This document shows, piece by piece, positions 55,501 through 64,000 of a stretch of 64,000 nt of DNA (position 1 is its first letter; every line of letters starts with the position of its first letter). The position numbers and the translations under genes are program-made. Source of the DNA: Paraglaciecola sp. L3A3 (GTDB lineage Bacteria > Pseudomonadota > Gammaproteobacteria > Enterobacterales > Alteromonadaceae); contig NZ_CP047023.1 in assembly GCF_009796765.1 (NCBI RefSeq), positions 4,385,501-4,449,500 on the forward strand, in the 5' to 3' direction. Under the pieces are notes generated by a model. That model made no database searches and had not been told where the DNA came from. It worked only from the letters and a program-made list of their open reading frames with translations.

Positions 55501-56409
55501 TTATTGAGTTTGTGACACTGCTGATTCTTCTTCGTTTGTTTGGTCTCTGAGTAAATTAAGCTCTAAACGTGCATACCTGTGTTCTACATATTCAAACACG
55601 TTAGTACTAAGCGCCAATTTAAAATAATTTGATGCGATACCACGATTACCTTTTTCGGTGTGGTATTTACCCAAATAGAAATAAGCTTCGCATAAACGGT
55701 CGGTTAATTGTTGTTGACTAGTAACGCCACCAATTAAGGCACTTAGCAACTCATTCTCACCTACTTTCCCTAGGTATAAATCCACCAATTTAGTGGCCCA
55801 GTTGTCTTCATCTAAGTTTTTGCGTAATCCAGCTAAGGTCTTTATTGCACTAGTTTGGTCAATCCTACTCTCTGCTAAATAACGCCATAAAGCACGGTAG
55901 GGATCTGCAGCATTTTTATTATAAAATTCACCAAGATCTCGTACAGCCAAATCCGGACGACCACCGTAATAAAGAGCAATACCACGATTTAAAAATGCAA
56001 ATTCCATATTAGGATCAATATCTAATGTAGCATCAAAGGCTTCATAAGCCTGAATAAAATCCATTTGTTGGGTATAATGCACACCCATAGAATTATAAGC
56101 TTCAGCCAAATCTGGTTTAAGTTGAATAGCTTGATTAAAATCGTATTGAGCTAAACCAGACAACCCCACACTGTCATATAAAGTGCCGCGCTGATGTAAT
56201 AATTGTGCTCTTTGTTCATCTTCTAGTTCTGCTTGTCCCAAAATATGACTGTAACGAGCTATGGCCAATTGTGATCTTGGATTCATAGGTGCAGGCTCGG
56301 CAAGTAATAAATTACCCATCTGTGCTCTTGATTGAGAGTCATCATAATGGCTGGCACAGCCCATTAACAATGTGCTAATAAATATAAAAAAGACGATAGA
56401 TTTCTGCAT
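55501..56409 (-). CDS. nlpI: Lipoprotein NlpI
   Basis: 302-aa outer-membrane lipoprotein with lipobox LMGC near residue 18 and tetratricopeptide repeats (GLAQYDFNQAIQLKPDLAEA, AYEAFDATLDIDPNMEFAFL, RPDLAVRDL). In E. coli NlpI (294 aa) is an adaptor that scaffolds peptidoglycan endopeptidases and the protease Prc. Upstream of, and almost overlapping, the metallopeptidase-like gene. Confidence 0.9.
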   Translation of the reverse strand: MQKSIVFFIFISTLLMGCASHYDDSQSRAQMGNLLLAEPAPMNPRSQLAIARYSHILGQAELEDEQRAQLLHQRGTLYDSVGLSGLAQYDFNQAIQLKPDLAEAYNSMGVHYTQQMDFIQAYEAFDATLDIDPNMEFAFLNRGIALYYGGRPDLAVRDLGEFYNKNAADPYRALWRYLAESRIDQTSAIKTLAGLRKNLDEDNWATKLVDLYLGKVGENELLSALIGGVTSQQQLTDRLCEAYFYLGKYHTEKGNRGIASNYFKLALSTNVFEYVEHRYARLELNLLRDQTNEEESAVSQTQ

Positions 56410-56647
56410 AATAAAGAAGGATATTTACCCGAAAAAAGAATGTTTATTAAGATTGAATTAAGCATGAACATTAACTCAATAATTAATAAAAACACACATA
56501 AAAATTATGTCGTAGAGTCGCTTATTTACACTAAAAAGTAAAGTTGCCATATTATCCCCGTAAGAATAATTGAATTTAACTTGTATCAATTAGTAAAAAT
56601 AACGCAAACTAGTCGGCCTTTAAAATAACACAAGGCCTATAATTGAC

Positions 56648-57064
56648 ATGTTCCAGTCATTGCCTGAGGTGACTACACCTCTTATTGAACAAGCATTGCA
56701 AGCTCAAAAAAATGCTTATGCACCCTACTCAAAATTCCATGTTGGCTCGGCTATAATCGATGAAGCAGGACAAATTCACAGCGGTTGTAATGTCGAAAAT
56801 GCAGCTTATCCATTAGGCCAGTGTGCTGAAGCAGGTGCCATATCCGCTATGGTTTTGTCTGGCAATAAACTGATCAAACATATTGTGATTATTGGCCCAA
56901 CTACAGATTTTTGTCCACCTTGTGGCGGTTGCCGTCAAAAAATAGCTGAGTTTGCTGATGGGCAAACCCAAATACATATGGTCAAAAAATCAGGGGAAAT
57001 AAAAACAGTAGCTTTTAAAGAACTACTGCCCTTTTCATTTGGCTTTGAAAAAACCGATGATTGA
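56648..57064 (+). CDS. cdd: Cytidine deaminase, short tetrameric type
   Basis: 138 aa. The zinc site is complete: CAEAG near residue 59 (Cys and catalytic Glu) and PPCGGCRQ near 97 (two Cys). NVENAAYPLGQ is the substrate-binding block. It converts cytidine and deoxycytidine to uridine and deoxyuridine in pyrimidine salvage. This short form differs from the 294-aa E. coli enzyme. Confidence 0.92.
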   Translation: MFQSLPEVTTPLIEQALQAQKNAYAPYSKFHVGSAIIDEAGQIHSGCNVENAAYPLGQCAEAGAISAMVLSGNKLIKHIVIIGPTTDFCPPCGGCRQKIAEFADGQTQIHMVKKSGEIKTVAFKELLPFSFGFEKTDD

Positions 57065-57077
57065 ACTATGAACACTC

Positions 57078-58328
57078 TTAGGTTTGTGACTGTTTACTAT
57101 CATTCCAAGGTGCTATTTTAAATAACATCAACATGCCAGGTAAGGCGCATACAAAACAAATCACAAAGAATTGGGTATAACCTACCGACTCAATAATATA
57201 ACCCGTTGCCGCACTAACAAAAGTGCGAGGTATAACAGCAATACTGGTTAATAATGCAAATTGGGTAGCGGTAAAATGTTTATTGGTAGATTTAGCCATA
57301 AATGCAATCAAAGCAACTGAACCTAAACCAACACCTAAATATTCTAAACCACTGGCAAGAGCTAAAACGAAGTGGTTATAACCCACCATAGACAGTAATA
57401 CATAACCTAAAATGGAGACGATTTGAAAGCCTCCAAAAACCCATAAACTACGATTAATACCTAATTTAATCATAGCTACACCGCCTAGAATGGTGCCTAC
57501 TGTGGCGCCAATTGTTTTAGATATTTTAGCAATTGAACCTATCTCTACCGTAGAAAACCCCATGTCCATAAAAAATGGCGTTTCAAGGGCAGTAGCCATG
57601 CTATCTCCAAGCTTATACAAAATAATGAATAACAATATCCACATAGCATCTTGCCAACCACTACGTTGAAAGAACTCTTTAAATGGTTCGATAACTGCTG
57701 ACCGCAAGGTTTGTGGTTCGTCACCAGGGGTTGACGATTCTTTGATCAATAAAGTCGAAATCAAACCAACTAGCATAAATGCCGCAACAGACAAATGTGC
57801 CACAGACCAAGGAAAGAAGCCGGCAAGTATCATAGCCAAAGATCCAGGTACAAAAGACGAAATCCGGTAAGCTTGGGCATAAAATGCATTGCCCGCGCCT
57901 AGTTCGTCATCGGGCAAAATCTCTCGTCGATAAGCATCAATCACTATATCTTGGCTGGCGCTAAAAAATGAAATAGCAGAGACAATAATAATAATATTTG
58001 TCAGGTCGGTATGAGGATCGAACAAGGCCAAGGAGCTCATCAGAGTTATCAGGCCCAATTGGGTCACAAACATCCAGCCTCGACGACGGCCTAAAAATGG
58101 CAGCACAAAACGATCCATTACCGGCGACCAAAGAAACTTCCAAGTGTAGGGAAATAACACCAAGTTTATTAAACCGATAGTCGCTAAATCTATATCTGCA
58201 GAACGTAACCAAGCGGGTACAAACTGAATTAATAGATAAAGAGGTAAACCCGAAGAAAAACCAGTGGTAATACAAACAAGCATACGCTTATTTAAAATGG
58301 CTTCTTTAAAACTTTTTTTTTGATTCAT
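57078..58328 (-). CDS. ampG: AmpG-type muropeptide permease
   Basis: 416-aa major-facilitator transporter with 12 membrane helices. GFSSGLPLYLLIQFVPAWLR near residue 20, WSPVMDRF near 66 and LGRRRGWMFV near 80 are family motifs. It imports anhydromuropeptides for cell-wall recycling and links to beta-lactamase induction. Shorter than E. coli AmpG (491 aa) but similar to other short AmpG forms. Ends convergent with cdd. Confidence 0.88.
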   Translation of the reverse strand: MNQKKSFKEAILNKRMLVCITTGFSSGLPLYLLIQFVPAWLRSADIDLATIGLINLVLFPYTWKFLWSPVMDRFVLPFLGRRRGWMFVTQLGLITLMSSLALFDPHTDLTNIIIIVSAISFFSASQDIVIDAYRREILPDDELGAGNAFYAQAYRISSFVPGSLAMILAGFFPWSVAHLSVAAFMLVGLISTLLIKESSTPGDEPQTLRSAVIEPFKEFFQRSGWQDAMWILLFIILYKLGDSMATALETPFFMDMGFSTVEIGSIAKISKTIGATVGTILGGVAMIKLGINRSLWVFGGFQIVSILGYVLLSMVGYNHFVLALASGLEYLGVGLGSVALIAFMAKSTNKHFTATQFALLTSIAVIPRTFVSAATGYIIESVGYTQFFVICFVCALPGMLMLFKIAPWNDSKQSQT

Positions 58329-58406
58329 TTACATACAACATTAAAAAAGACTAGATGACTCGGTAACAATACCGAATGATAATGGAGAAAGCTCCGTGCA
58401 ATTAAC

Positions 58407-59360
58407 TTACTCAGAAAGAATTACTCGATTTCTACCTGCAGCTTTGGCTTGGTACAATGCTTTGTCAGCAGATTCTAACCACTGGGCACTATCTTTATAG
58501 CTTTTTTGAAAACCTGCAATGCCAATACTAATGGTGAATGAAATATTGATACCAGCATAATCCACTACACATTTTTCAACTAAACGGCGAAGGCGCTCTG
58601 AGACAAATTCTACGTTAGCCACAGGTGTGTTGGGTAAGATGATAGCGAACTCTTCACCACCATAACGGCCAGCAACATCAGTTTCTCGAATAGTTTTTTG
58701 AATAATCCCAGCTAAAGCTTTGATCACTTCATCACCTGCAGGATGACCATAAGTATCATTCACTTTTTTAAAATGATCGATATCCAACATGATTAGTGAA
58801 GATTCAGTATCACTTCTTTTTGTTCTTTTGAATTCCATATCAAATTGTTCATTCCAATAACGTCGATTATATAACCCAGTCAAACCATCTACTCGACTAA
58901 TTTCCTTTAACTGGGTATTAAGTGATTGCATGACCAAACGGCTTATTGCTTCATCTGTTACGTCATAAATAACCAAACAAACTTGATCCACATCTCCGCT
59001 CAAAGAGGCCAACGGGAAGATAGTAATATTTTGGTACATGAACTCGGCTTTAGAAGTGATAGGTCTATTACTATCGAATCGAAATAAAAAAGGACGCTGC
59101 TCCCAAATAACAAATACTGGGCTCTTTAAGGAAAATGCAGGGGCAGCTTTGCGGGTAAACCACTCTTTATCTATTTCAGGAAAAAACTCAAATACACTTT
59201 TACCTTGAATAATGCTTGGTACAATACTGCTATGGTTCTCCATAAACTGGTTCCATACCTGAACATTAAATTCTTTGTCGAGTACCACTATTCCTACTTC
59301 TATCGAGCCTAATAAGTCATGTTTCCAATGCATTTCAGCTAAACTATTATCAACAGCCAT
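58407..59360 (-). CDS. Diguanylate cyclase with PAS-type sensor
   Basis: 317 aa. N-terminal PAS-like segment (VDNSLAEMHWKHDLLGSIEV, VLDKEFNVQVWN), then a short coil and a GGDEF domain with LTGLYNRRYWNEQF, LDIDHFKKVNDTYGHPAGDE and the active-site GGEEF near 250. An RxxD product-inhibition site is not obvious in the same place. It makes cyclic di-GMP. Twelve bases after the response-regulator gene, so they form one operon and probably one signalling pathway. Confidence 0.92.
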   Translation of the reverse strand: MAVDNSLAEMHWKHDLLGSIEVGIVVLDKEFNVQVWNQFMENHSSIVPSIIQGKSVFEFFPEIDKEWFTRKAAPAFSLKSPVFVIWEQRPFLFRFDSNRPITSKAEFMYQNITIFPLASLSGDVDQVCLVIYDVTDEAISRLVMQSLNTQLKEISRVDGLTGLYNRRYWNEQFDMEFKRTKRSDTESSLIMLDIDHFKKVNDTYGHPAGDEVIKALAGIIQKTIRETDVAGRYGGEEFAIILPNTPVANVEFVSERLRRLVEKCVVDYAGINISFTISIGIAGFQKSYKDSAQWLESADKALYQAKAAGRNRVILSE

Positions 59361-59371
59361 AAAAACGTACC

Positions 59372-60388
59372 TTAAGAATGAGAGGTGACAAGTTTATCGA
59401 ATACTAAGTCGATAGATTTGTTAGGAAACAACAAGAGTAAATCAAAGTTAATATTTTGGCTTTTAATTGAATAAGCAATTTCAATAGCCAACATGTCTTC
59501 TGTTCTTTGTCTGGTATGTTTAAGAATATCTTCTAAATCACAATGTCGTCCCAAAATAATTGGATGGTTATGGCTAAATACCGCATGGAGTTGTGCAGAA
59601 AGCGCTCGTAAGCAAGCTCCAATCAAAATATTGGAGACATCCATTAACGCTTCTAATTCTAAAGAACCAGTACTTTTGCCTTCTGTATATTTGAGAAGTT
59701 TCACCATGTTGGCAAAGTTTGAGTCGTTAAATATGACTAAGGCTTCACCATTGATACCAGCACTAATAAAGCCTTGAGAGACTGCAGAAACACTTTCATT
59801 ACGCTGTATATCGGCCATGGCCATGTGTAATTCGGTATTTGTGATTAAATTAACACTGGGGATTGGCAAATCAATAAATTCACCTAATAATTTAGCTAAA
59901 CTTTCACCAGCTTGCCCCATAGCAATGTTTGCCATTTCTCGATAGGCATCAAGCTTATCAACGCTAGACTTTTTATTTGCAGAAGCAACGGCTTCGGCTC
60001 TTTTAGATGAACTTGCGTCACCAGAGTACAAACCATATTGGCTTAATATGTCTATTAATGTGTTATTTTCAATAGGTTTGCGAATGAAATCAATCACCCC
60101 TAAATCTAACATTCGTTTACGGGCTTCTGGTTGAACATCTCCAGACACAACAATCACCAACACTGGCAGATCTTCATTTTTGATGATCTGCATGGTTTGA
60201 TAACCATCTAACACAGGCATATTTAAGTCGAGAAACATGACCTCAGCTTTGCCCGCCCGGATTATCTCTAAGGCTTGTTCTCCGTGCTCAGCAAAACTGA
60301 CATCTACATCCCATCCATCTGGTATCGAGCGCTCCATTTGTTTACGAGCAAAACTTGAATCATCACAAATTAATATGGGAGTCGTCAT
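59372..60388 (-). CDS. Response regulator with CheC-type phosphatase domain
   Basis: 338 aa. The receiver domain (residues 1-120) has CDDSSFAR, the phosphoacceptor Asp in MFLDLNMPVLDGYQ near 57, VVSGDVQPEARK and IRKPIEN. The rest is CheC-like, with two phosphatase helices, EMANIAMGQAGESLAKLL near 155 and EALMDVSNILIGACLRAL near 245, each with the Glu-xx-Asn pattern. A CheC domain on a receiver usually dephosphorylates the receiver or CheY. Upstream partner of the diguanylate cyclase; suggests chemotaxis-like or taxis-linked control of cyclic di-GMP. Confidence 0.9.
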   Translation of the reverse strand: MTTPILICDDSSFARKQMERSIPDGWDVDVSFAEHGEQALEIIRAGKAEVMFLDLNMPVLDGYQTMQIIKNEDLPVLVIVVSGDVQPEARKRMLDLGVIDFIRKPIENNTLIDILSQYGLYSGDASSSKRAEAVASANKKSSVDKLDAYREMANIAMGQAGESLAKLLGEFIDLPIPSVNLITNTELHMAMADIQRNESVSAVSQGFISAGINGEALVIFNDSNFANMVKLLKYTEGKSTGSLELEALMDVSNILIGACLRALSAQLHAVFSHNHPIILGRHCDLEDILKHTRQRTEDMLAIEIAYSIKSQNINFDLLLLFPNKSIDLVFDKLVTSHS

Positions 60389-60424
60389 TTTTAACTGTCA
60401 CCTAATTTAGTGTTATTACACAAA

Positions 60425-61258
60425 TTAAATTGCTACTGAAGCCTTAATATGAGCATGAGATTGATAGTCAGTTAATTCAAAATCACTGATTTCAAAAGAG
60501 AAGATGTCTTTAACTTTAGGGTTAATTAACATTTTCGGCAGAGCGTAAGGTTCACGAGAGAGTTGCAACTCAGCTTGTTCTAAATGATTCACATATAAAT
60601 GAGCATCACCTAAAGTATGAATAAAATCACCCACTTCTAAATCACACACTTGCGCTAACATCATAGTAAATAGTGCATAACTGGCAATATTAAAAGGTAC
60701 ACCTAGAAAAACATCACCGCTTCTTTGATATAACTGGCAAGATAACTTACCGTTTAATACATAAAACTGAAACATTGTATGACAAGGAGGTAAAGCCTGC
60801 CGACCTTGCGCTGCATTTTCCTTGGGCGAAAACTTTGTATCAGGCAGAACGGCTGGGTTCCATGCACTGACAATCAAACGCCTAGAATCTGGGTTAGTCT
60901 TTATTTGTTCTACCAGTTCACTAATTTGATCAATAACCTGACCATCAGTACCTTCCCAACTGCGCCATTGTTTACCATACACAGGTCCTAATTCACCGTC
61001 GTCAGTTGCCCATCCATCCCAAATTTTCACGTTATTATCAGTTAAATAACGAATATTGGTTTCACCTTTTAAAAACCACAATAACTCATGGATAATAGAA
61101 CGCAAATGGCACTTTTTAGTAGTCACTAACGGAAAACCTTGGCTTAAATCAAAGCGCATCTGATAACCAAAAACACTTAATGTACCTGTACCTGTACGAT
61201 CTTCTTTTTTTGTTCCAGTTTCTAATACATGGCGCATTAACTGTAAATATTGCTGCAT
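60425..61258 (-). CDS. thyA: Thymidylate synthase
   Basis: 277-aa enzyme converting dUMP to dTMP with methylenetetrahydrofolate. The catalytic Cys lies in [13 protein letters not shown] near residue 160, with [10 protein letters not shown] before and [20 protein letters not shown] after. A short insertion ([14 protein letters not shown]) between the dUMP-binding loop and the catalytic loop makes it longer than the 264-aa E. coli enzyme; such insertions occur in marine relatives. Located after ptsP as in E. coli, but lgt is not between them. Confidence 0.97.
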   Translation of the reverse strand: MQQYLQLMRHVLETGTKKEDRTGTGTLSVFGYQMRFDLSQGFPLVTTKKCHLRSIIHELLWFLKGETNIRYLTDNNVKIWDGWATDDGELGPVYGKQWRSWEGTDGQVIDQISELVEQIKTNPDSRRLIVSAWNPAVLPDTKFSPKENAAQGRQALPPCHTMFQFYVLNGKLSCQLYQRSGDVFLGVPFNIASYALFTMMLAQVCDLEVGDFIHTLGDAHLYVNHLEQAELQLSREPYALPKMLINPKVKDIFSFEISDFELTDYQSHAHIKASVAI

Positions 61259-61300
61259 TTTTTGTTCTCAATTCTGTATTTTGTGGATAACTACACGTAT

Positions 61301-63589
61301 CTAATTGCCGGCTCTGACGAGTCCACCTAAACCAGATAATTCTAAATAAAGATTCACTTCGTCACGAACATCTTGTGGATTATTCAAGGTTAAGACTTTA
61401 GCCAATAGCTGTTCAGCATCGCTTTGGCTAATATTACGGACAATCCATTTCACTTTCGACAAATTATGATTATTCATGCTGAGTTTTCGATAACCCATAG
61501 CTAAAAGTAACACGACTCCACCTGGTTCACCTGCTAATTCACCACATACTGTAATAGGTTTTTGTAATACACCAGCTGTTTTAGCTATAGTATGTAATGC
61601 ACTTAACACCGCAGGATGATAACTATCGTATAAATCAGCGACCCGAGAATTATTTCGATCGACGGCCAATAAGTATTGGGTTAAATCGTTACTTCCTACC
61701 GAGAAAAAGTCGACTATTTTGGCTAACTGAGGCAGCTGATAAATCACCGCAGGCACTTCTAACATCACACCAATTTGAGGCCGATATAAATGTTCACCTT
61801 GCTGCTGGGCTTCTTCTTCTACCTCATAAAAAGCTTGTTTAATTAAACGTTTAGCTTCGCTCACCTCACTTACAGAGGTAATCATGGGTAACATAATACG
61901 TAAATTTTCTAGGCCAATACTGGCCCGTAACATAGCCCGAATTTGGACTAAAAATATTTCTGGGTGATCTAATGTTAAACGAATACCACGCCAACCCAAA
62001 AATGGATTTTCCTCAGTAATAGGAAAATAAGGCAATGGTTTATCACCACCAACATCGAGTGTACGCATAGTGAAAGGTTTATTCGGTTCAGCGATTAACA
62101 ACTCACGGTATAAGTCAGCTTGCTCTTGTTCGGTTGGAAAACGCTCGCGCATCATAAATGGAATTTCAGTTCTAAATAAGCCAACACCATCAGAATCAGG
62201 GTTGTTGTTACTTTCAGATTCTAATGACAAACCTGCATTGACAAATAAACTAATTTGACAATTGTCTGTAGTAACTGCAGGTAAGCTGTCTACTGCATGA
62301 ATGCGTTCTGATAATAGCTGCTCTTCTAGAACCAGTTGTTCAAATTCACGTCGGATAGTGAGGTTGGGCGATACAATCACATCACCGGTATAACCATCGA
62401 GCAAAATTTCTTTTTCGTTCAATAAATTGATAGGGATATTAGTCACCCCCATTACGGCAGGTACGCCCATTGCCCTAGCCATAATTGCCGCATGAGAGTT
62501 ATTTGAGCCGCGCATAGATACTATGCCCACTAACTTTTCACTTGGGAATTCTGCCAGCATAGCCGCTGTGACTTCTTCAGCAATAAGAATCGAATGTTGT
62601 GGCGGTTCGCGCTTAATGGTGACCCCAGAAGTAATGCCTAGGATATTCGCCAGCACCCGGTTACCCATGTCTTCAACATCAACCGCGCGCTCTCGCATGT
62701 AGGGGTCATTCATAGATTGAAATTGACGTACATACCCCTCTACCACCATCTTCAGTGATGTAGGAGCATCCCAACCCTCTTTGATTTTCTTTTCGACTTC
62801 ACGACCTAAACTATTGGCGTCTAACAAATGGTGATATAGCTCAAAGATGGCTCTAACATCATCAGGCACTTCGTTTTGCATACGCTCAGACAATACAGCC
62901 ATATCATCTTGGGTTTGTTTTACAGCTTGACGATAGTTTGCAATTTGAGTTTCGCTGTCGTCACTACGCTTGTGAGTATGATTGTGCAGACTGACCAATA
63001 AATTTAATAAATAACCTGTACCACTTGCAAGCCCTGATGAACCTGGCACACCACGTAATGACTTTTGCCAATCTTTTGGCACATTTTCAGTTAATGAATT
63101 AATAGACCCCCGAGCTTTAGCATTGGCTATTTCCACAGCCAATTGCATAGCCAAAGTGACTAAAAAGGCTTCTTCATCTTCACTGAAGCGTCTTTTTTCT
63201 CGCTGCTGTAACGTTAACACCCCCAAAACTTTACGTTGATGAATAATCGGCGCACCTAAGAATGCGTGATAAAGGTCTTCTTGGACTTCAGGATAATGTT
63301 TAAAGCGAGGGTGACTTTGTGCGTCACTAATGTTGATTGGTTCTTCTCGTTGGCCTATCAGACCAATCAAGCCTTCTGAGAAGCCAATAGATACACGTCC
63401 AACAGCTTCAGTAGCTAAACCATTAGTGGCTGTTAAGGTAAAATGCTGTTGGTCGTAATCAGCAAGATAAATACTACATGAGTCAACGCCTAGGGCTTCG
63501 ATTAAGCGATTTGCCAGACAGTTTAATGCATCATCCAATACTGGAATTTGATTCACTTCCTGAACAATACGTTTAAGCGTAGTTAACAT
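61301..63589 (-). CDS. ptsP: PEP-protein phosphotransferase PtsP (enzyme I-Ntr)
   Basis: 762 aa. The N-terminal GAF domain (residues about 1-165) senses a small ligand. Then the enzyme I phosphotransfer domain carries the active-site His in GSNNSHAAIMARAMGVPAVM near 365, followed by the PEP-binding barrel with GLFRTEIPFM and GVMLEVPAV. Feeds phosphate to NPr and EIIA-Ntr, linking nitrogen and potassium status to regulation. Neighbours rppH (upstream) and thyA (downstream) match the conserved enterobacterial order. Confidence 0.95.
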   Translation of the reverse strand: MLTTLKRIVQEVNQIPVLDDALNCLANRLIEALGVDSCSIYLADYDQQHFTLTATNGLATEAVGRVSIGFSEGLIGLIGQREEPINISDAQSHPRFKHYPEVQEDLYHAFLGAPIIHQRKVLGVLTLQQREKRRFSEDEEAFLVTLAMQLAVEIANAKARGSINSLTENVPKDWQKSLRGVPGSSGLASGTGYLLNLLVSLHNHTHKRSDDSETQIANYRQAVKQTQDDMAVLSERMQNEVPDDVRAIFELYHHLLDANSLGREVEKKIKEGWDAPTSLKMVVEGYVRQFQSMNDPYMRERAVDVEDMGNRVLANILGITSGVTIKREPPQHSILIAEEVTAAMLAEFPSEKLVGIVSMRGSNNSHAAIMARAMGVPAVMGVTNIPINLLNEKEILLDGYTGDVIVSPNLTIRREFEQLVLEEQLLSERIHAVDSLPAVTTDNCQISLFVNAGLSLESESNNNPDSDGVGLFRTEIPFMMRERFPTEQEQADLYRELLIAEPNKPFTMRTLDVGGDKPLPYFPITEENPFLGWRGIRLTLDHPEIFLVQIRAMLRASIGLENLRIMLPMITSVSEVSEAKRLIKQAFYEVEEEAQQQGEHLYRPQIGVMLEVPAVIYQLPQLAKIVDFFSVGSNDLTQYLLAVDRNNSRVADLYDSYHPAVLSALHTIAKTAGVLQKPITVCGELAGEPGGVVLLLAMGYRKLSMNNHNLSKVKWIVRNISQSDAEQLLAKVLTLNNPQDVRDEVNLYLELSGLGGLVRAGN

Positions 63590-63611
63590 ATACCCTTTTC
63601 ACCTTGTAATA

Positions 63612-64000
63612 TTAAGTCTTACGACGACGCTTGGATTTATTTGATTGCCCTTGAGTATTCGGGGCATTATCTGGCATGGCTGTTGAAGAAAATTCTTTCA
63701 TTACACGCCTGTATACATCTTTTTTAAACGACACAACGTTTCGTACGGGATACCAAAAGCTAACCCAACGCCAATTATCGAATTCAGGATGATTAGACTG
63801 CAACAGATCGACATCGTCTTCATTACAAGTTAATTGCAATAAAAACCATTTCTGTTTTTGGCCAATACATACAGGATTACTGCCTTGACGAACTAATCGT
63901 TTAGGTAGTTTATAGCGCAACCAATTTTTGGTCACAGACAATATTTTTACATGTTCCGGCCGCAAGCCCACTTCTTCGTGAAGCTCACGATACATAGTTT
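63612..64000 (-). CDS. rppH: RNA pyrophosphohydrolase RppH, 5' end beyond the window
   Basis: The visible C-terminal part begins in the Nudix box ([11 protein letters not shown], which holds the last Glu pair) and continues with [16 protein letters not shown] and [11 protein letters not shown], characteristic of RppH, which removes pyrophosphate from mRNA 5' ends. About 40 N-terminal residues lie outside the window. The tail is Lys/Arg-rich ([10 protein letters not shown]). Stop 22 bases before ptsP, so the two are one operon. Confidence 0.9.
   Translation of the reverse strand, partial: TMYRELHEEVGLRPEHVKILSVTKNWLRYKLPKRLVRQGSNPVCIGQKQKWFLLQLTCNEDDVDLLQSNHPEFDNWRWVSFWYPVRNVVSFKKDVYRRVMKEFSSTAMPDNAPNTQGQSNKSKRRRKT

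Overview
The window looks like the chromosome of a marine gammaproteobacterium of the Alteromonadaceae type (Glaciecola/Paraglaciecola-like). The reasons are the TonB-receptor and sulfatase sugar-catabolic cluster, the TonB receptor/SapC/cupin/tryptophan-halogenase cluster, the gammaproteobacterial core genes (thiI, sbcCD, nadA, nlpI, ampG, thyA, ptsP, rppH) and the moderately AT-rich sequence. Genus is an inference. No rRNA genes or CRISPR array were seen.

Left end (1-8.5 kb): a decaying integron. The integrase gene intI (plus strand, 7452-8489) has a LexA-type box just upstream and is interrupted by a 69-bp insertion that carries a stop codon. The cassettes run leftward on the minus strand: an attC at 4856-4915, a cassette with an unknown 131-aa protein, its attC, a cassette with a DUF2019-like 107-aa protein, and an attC cut by the window edge. 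An IS91-like element with a coupled tyrosine recombinase sits between intI and the cassettes. The recombination core of one attC (GTTA|GGG) is split by two identical 1971-bp group II introns arranged head to tail with no base between them. This is the most unusual structure in the window.

8.5-25 kb: about 0.9 kb of noncoding dispersed repeats, then a minus-strand polysaccharide-utilisation locus. In transcription order it has a large TonB-dependent receptor, a Big_2/carbohydrate-binding-type lipoprotein, a secreted two-repeat beta protein, an enolase-superfamily enzyme, an aldehyde dehydrogenase, a sulfatase and two paralogous FG-GAP/ASPIC lipoproteins. The enzyme set fits oxidation and ring opening of 3,6-anhydrogalactose from a sulfated red-algal galactan. 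Two nearly identical promoter elements precede the receptor gene and the enolase-family gene, so both parts of the locus are probably co-regulated.

25-44 kb: an orphan 7TM histidine kinase; a secreted lipase translationally coupled to a zinc-phospholipase-C-like protein; a second dispersed-repeat block; sbcDC; thiI; a fatty-acid desaturase; a small secreted protein; and an unrecognised two-gene unit (122 aa plus 503 aa with a peptidoglycan-binding motif). A MITE-like repeat with about 20-bp inverted ends recurs between genes here and further right.

44-51.5 kb: a GntR/FCD regulator, two palindromic operator-like sites over a strong promoter, then TonB receptor, SapC-like protein, cupin/JmjC-like oxygenase and flavin-dependent halogenase, a conserved but poorly understood gene set. 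51.5-52.4 kb holds tRNA-Ser(GGA) with broken tRNA 3' ends and repeats around it. 52.6-64 kb is core genome: a Nudix hydrolase, nadA, a metallopeptidase-like gene, nlpI, cdd, ampG, a diguanylate cyclase, a CheC-type response regulator, thyA, ptsP and a 5'-truncated rppH.
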